Source: an uncultured Alistipes sp.
GTDB taxonomy: Bacteria > Bacteroidota > Bacteroidia > Bacteroidales > Rikenellaceae
NCBI GenBank assembly: GCA_947623305.1
Contig: CANQGQ010000003.1
Coordinates: 62,001-126,000 of the forward strand
Length of the DNA stretch: 64,000 nt
Direction: 5' to 3'
Positions 63,328-64,000 of the stretch are shown in pieces; the stretch's first letter is position 1; every line of letters starts with the position of its first letter. Both the position numbers and the translations under genes were made by a program. The notes under the pieces were generated by a model. It saw nothing but the letters and a program-made list of their open reading frames with translations, made no database searches and had not been told where the DNA came from.

Positions 63328-64000
63328 TCAATAGCCCGGGTTCTGATCGGCATCGGTCAACGACTTGTTTGCGTCGATGGCAGCCTGCGGGATCGGCCAC
63401 AGCAAACGTTCTCCGATGGCGTTGGCAGCATTGCCACGCAACTGCGGGTTCCACAGATCGTTATACTGGATGAGTTTGCCCGTACGACGTAGGTCGATGT
63501 TGCGGTAACCGTTACCGAACATTTCGCAAGCCGATTCCTTCAGAATCCAGTCGATCATGTCGGGCGATGCAAGACCGTCGATTTTCACATCAGCCAAGGT
63601 AATTTTGGCCAAACCGGCACGCTCACGCACGGTATTCAGCAGATCAGTCGCCTTGGCATCGTTACCGGACTTGTGGTAAGCCTCGGCAGCTACGAAGAAC
63701 ATCTCGGGCAGCGTGAGAATATGCAAATCGCGGTGGCTGCGGCCAGCATTGTAGTCGCGATGCACGCAGTCGTCGAACTTGCGGCAAGGTGCATTCGAAT
63801 ACGACAAGAGAACAGCTTCGGTTTCGTAATCATATGAAGTTTCTTGGTATTTCTTATCGAATGCCTCGGCATTGTAGGTCGTCTGGGCCATCGGGATGAT
63901 CATCGCATGTTCGCGATGCGCCTTGTCGGCATCGATCCAAGCCTGCACGTCGGCATCGGTCTCGTACCATGCAGGATAATAAATCGCTACATAGGGTGCC
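63328..64000 (-). CDS. SusD/RagB-family outer-membrane glycan-binding lipoprotein (C-terminal part)
   Basis: Surface glycan-binding partner of a SusC-type TonB transporter. The frame is open to the window end, so the N-terminus lies outside it. About 223 residues are visible, including the SusD C-terminal pattern: LPEMFFVAAEAYHKSGN, LLNTVRERAG, WILKESACEMFGNGYRNID, LRRTGKL and LLWPIPQAAIDANKSL. It ends in QNPGY, the usual SusD finish. A SusC gene is expected further upstream of it, outside the window. Confidence 0.92.
   Translation of the reverse strand, partial: APYVAIYYPAWYETDADVQAWIDADKAHREHAMIIPMAQTTYNAEAFDKKYQETSYDYETEAVLLSYSNAPCRKFDDCVHRDYNAGRSHRDLHILTLPEMFFVAAEAYHKSGNDAKATDLLNTVRERAGLAKITLADVKIDGLASPDMIDWILKESACEMFGNGYRNIDLRRTGKLIQYNDLWNPQLRGNAANAIGERLLWPIPQAAIDANKSLTDADQNPGY

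Overview
The window is a dense, GC-rich (roughly high-50s percent by eye) bacterial chromosome segment from a member of the Bacteroidales. An Alistipes-like (Rikenellaceae) genome is the best guess, by inference only. The evidence is the repeated Bacteroidota promoter signature (TTTG or TTG, about 19 bases, then TAnnTTTG), the near absence of Shine-Dalgarno sites, a SusD/RagB protein, DUF4290 and DUF4435 proteins, PPDK, an anaerobic NrdDG and an Hdr-like Fe-S operon.

Layout. 1-4.4 kb: the end of an S9 peptidase gene, then a cobalamin riboswitch with its own promoter, a small dispersed hairpin repeat, and nrdDG. 4.4-8.1 kb: dsbD, a GT2 glycosyltransferase and an outer-membrane protein. 8.2-18.8 kb: ppdK, lysC, an S9A peptidase, dapD, birA, gcvH, mdh and an M48 peptidase. 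mdh and the S9A peptidase carry the same short structured leader. 18.8-24.3 kb: the first copy of a roughly 260-nt structured leader in front of a lipocalin-like protein, then adk, thiL, xer-hpf, a flavin reductase and an initiator tRNA. 24.4-29.3 kb: a five-gene heterodisulfide-reductase-like operon ending in a membrane cytochrome b/HdrD fusion. 29.4-34.9 kb: folA-thyA-lpxH, a cysteine-less thioredoxin-fold lipoprotein, a DUF4290 protein and a sigma-54 activator without a DNA-binding domain. 35-48 kb: the second copy of the 260-nt leader plus its gene, superoxide dismutase, rubredoxin, asd, PBP1A, an outer-membrane barrel with a peptidase-like domain, a SUI1-family factor, a DUF4435 protein, an outer-membrane protein, a cardiolipin synthase and greA. 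48-53.5 kb: an RND efflux pump. 53.6-61.3 kb: a MauE/DoxX-like protein, tmk, an MvaI/BcnI-type restriction-modification pair that looks like an insertion, and sufBCDS. 61.5-64 kb: a GH28 pectinase-family lipoprotein and the end of a SusD-like gene, together the edge of a polysaccharide utilisation locus.

Most genes are core metabolism: the lysine/diaminopimelate route (lysC, asd, dapD), deoxynucleotide supply (nrdDG, thyA, folA, tmk, adk), Fe-S assembly, and envelope biogenesis. The most unusual content is in the non-coding DNA: a duplicated 260-nt leader with a conserved pseudoknot-like pairing, a covarying hairpin leader upstream of two unrelated genes, B12 control of a B12-independent ribonucleotide reductase, apparently leaderless promoters, and several dispersed 3'-end repeats. 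The Hdr-like operon is the strongest candidate for an uncharacterised protein system.
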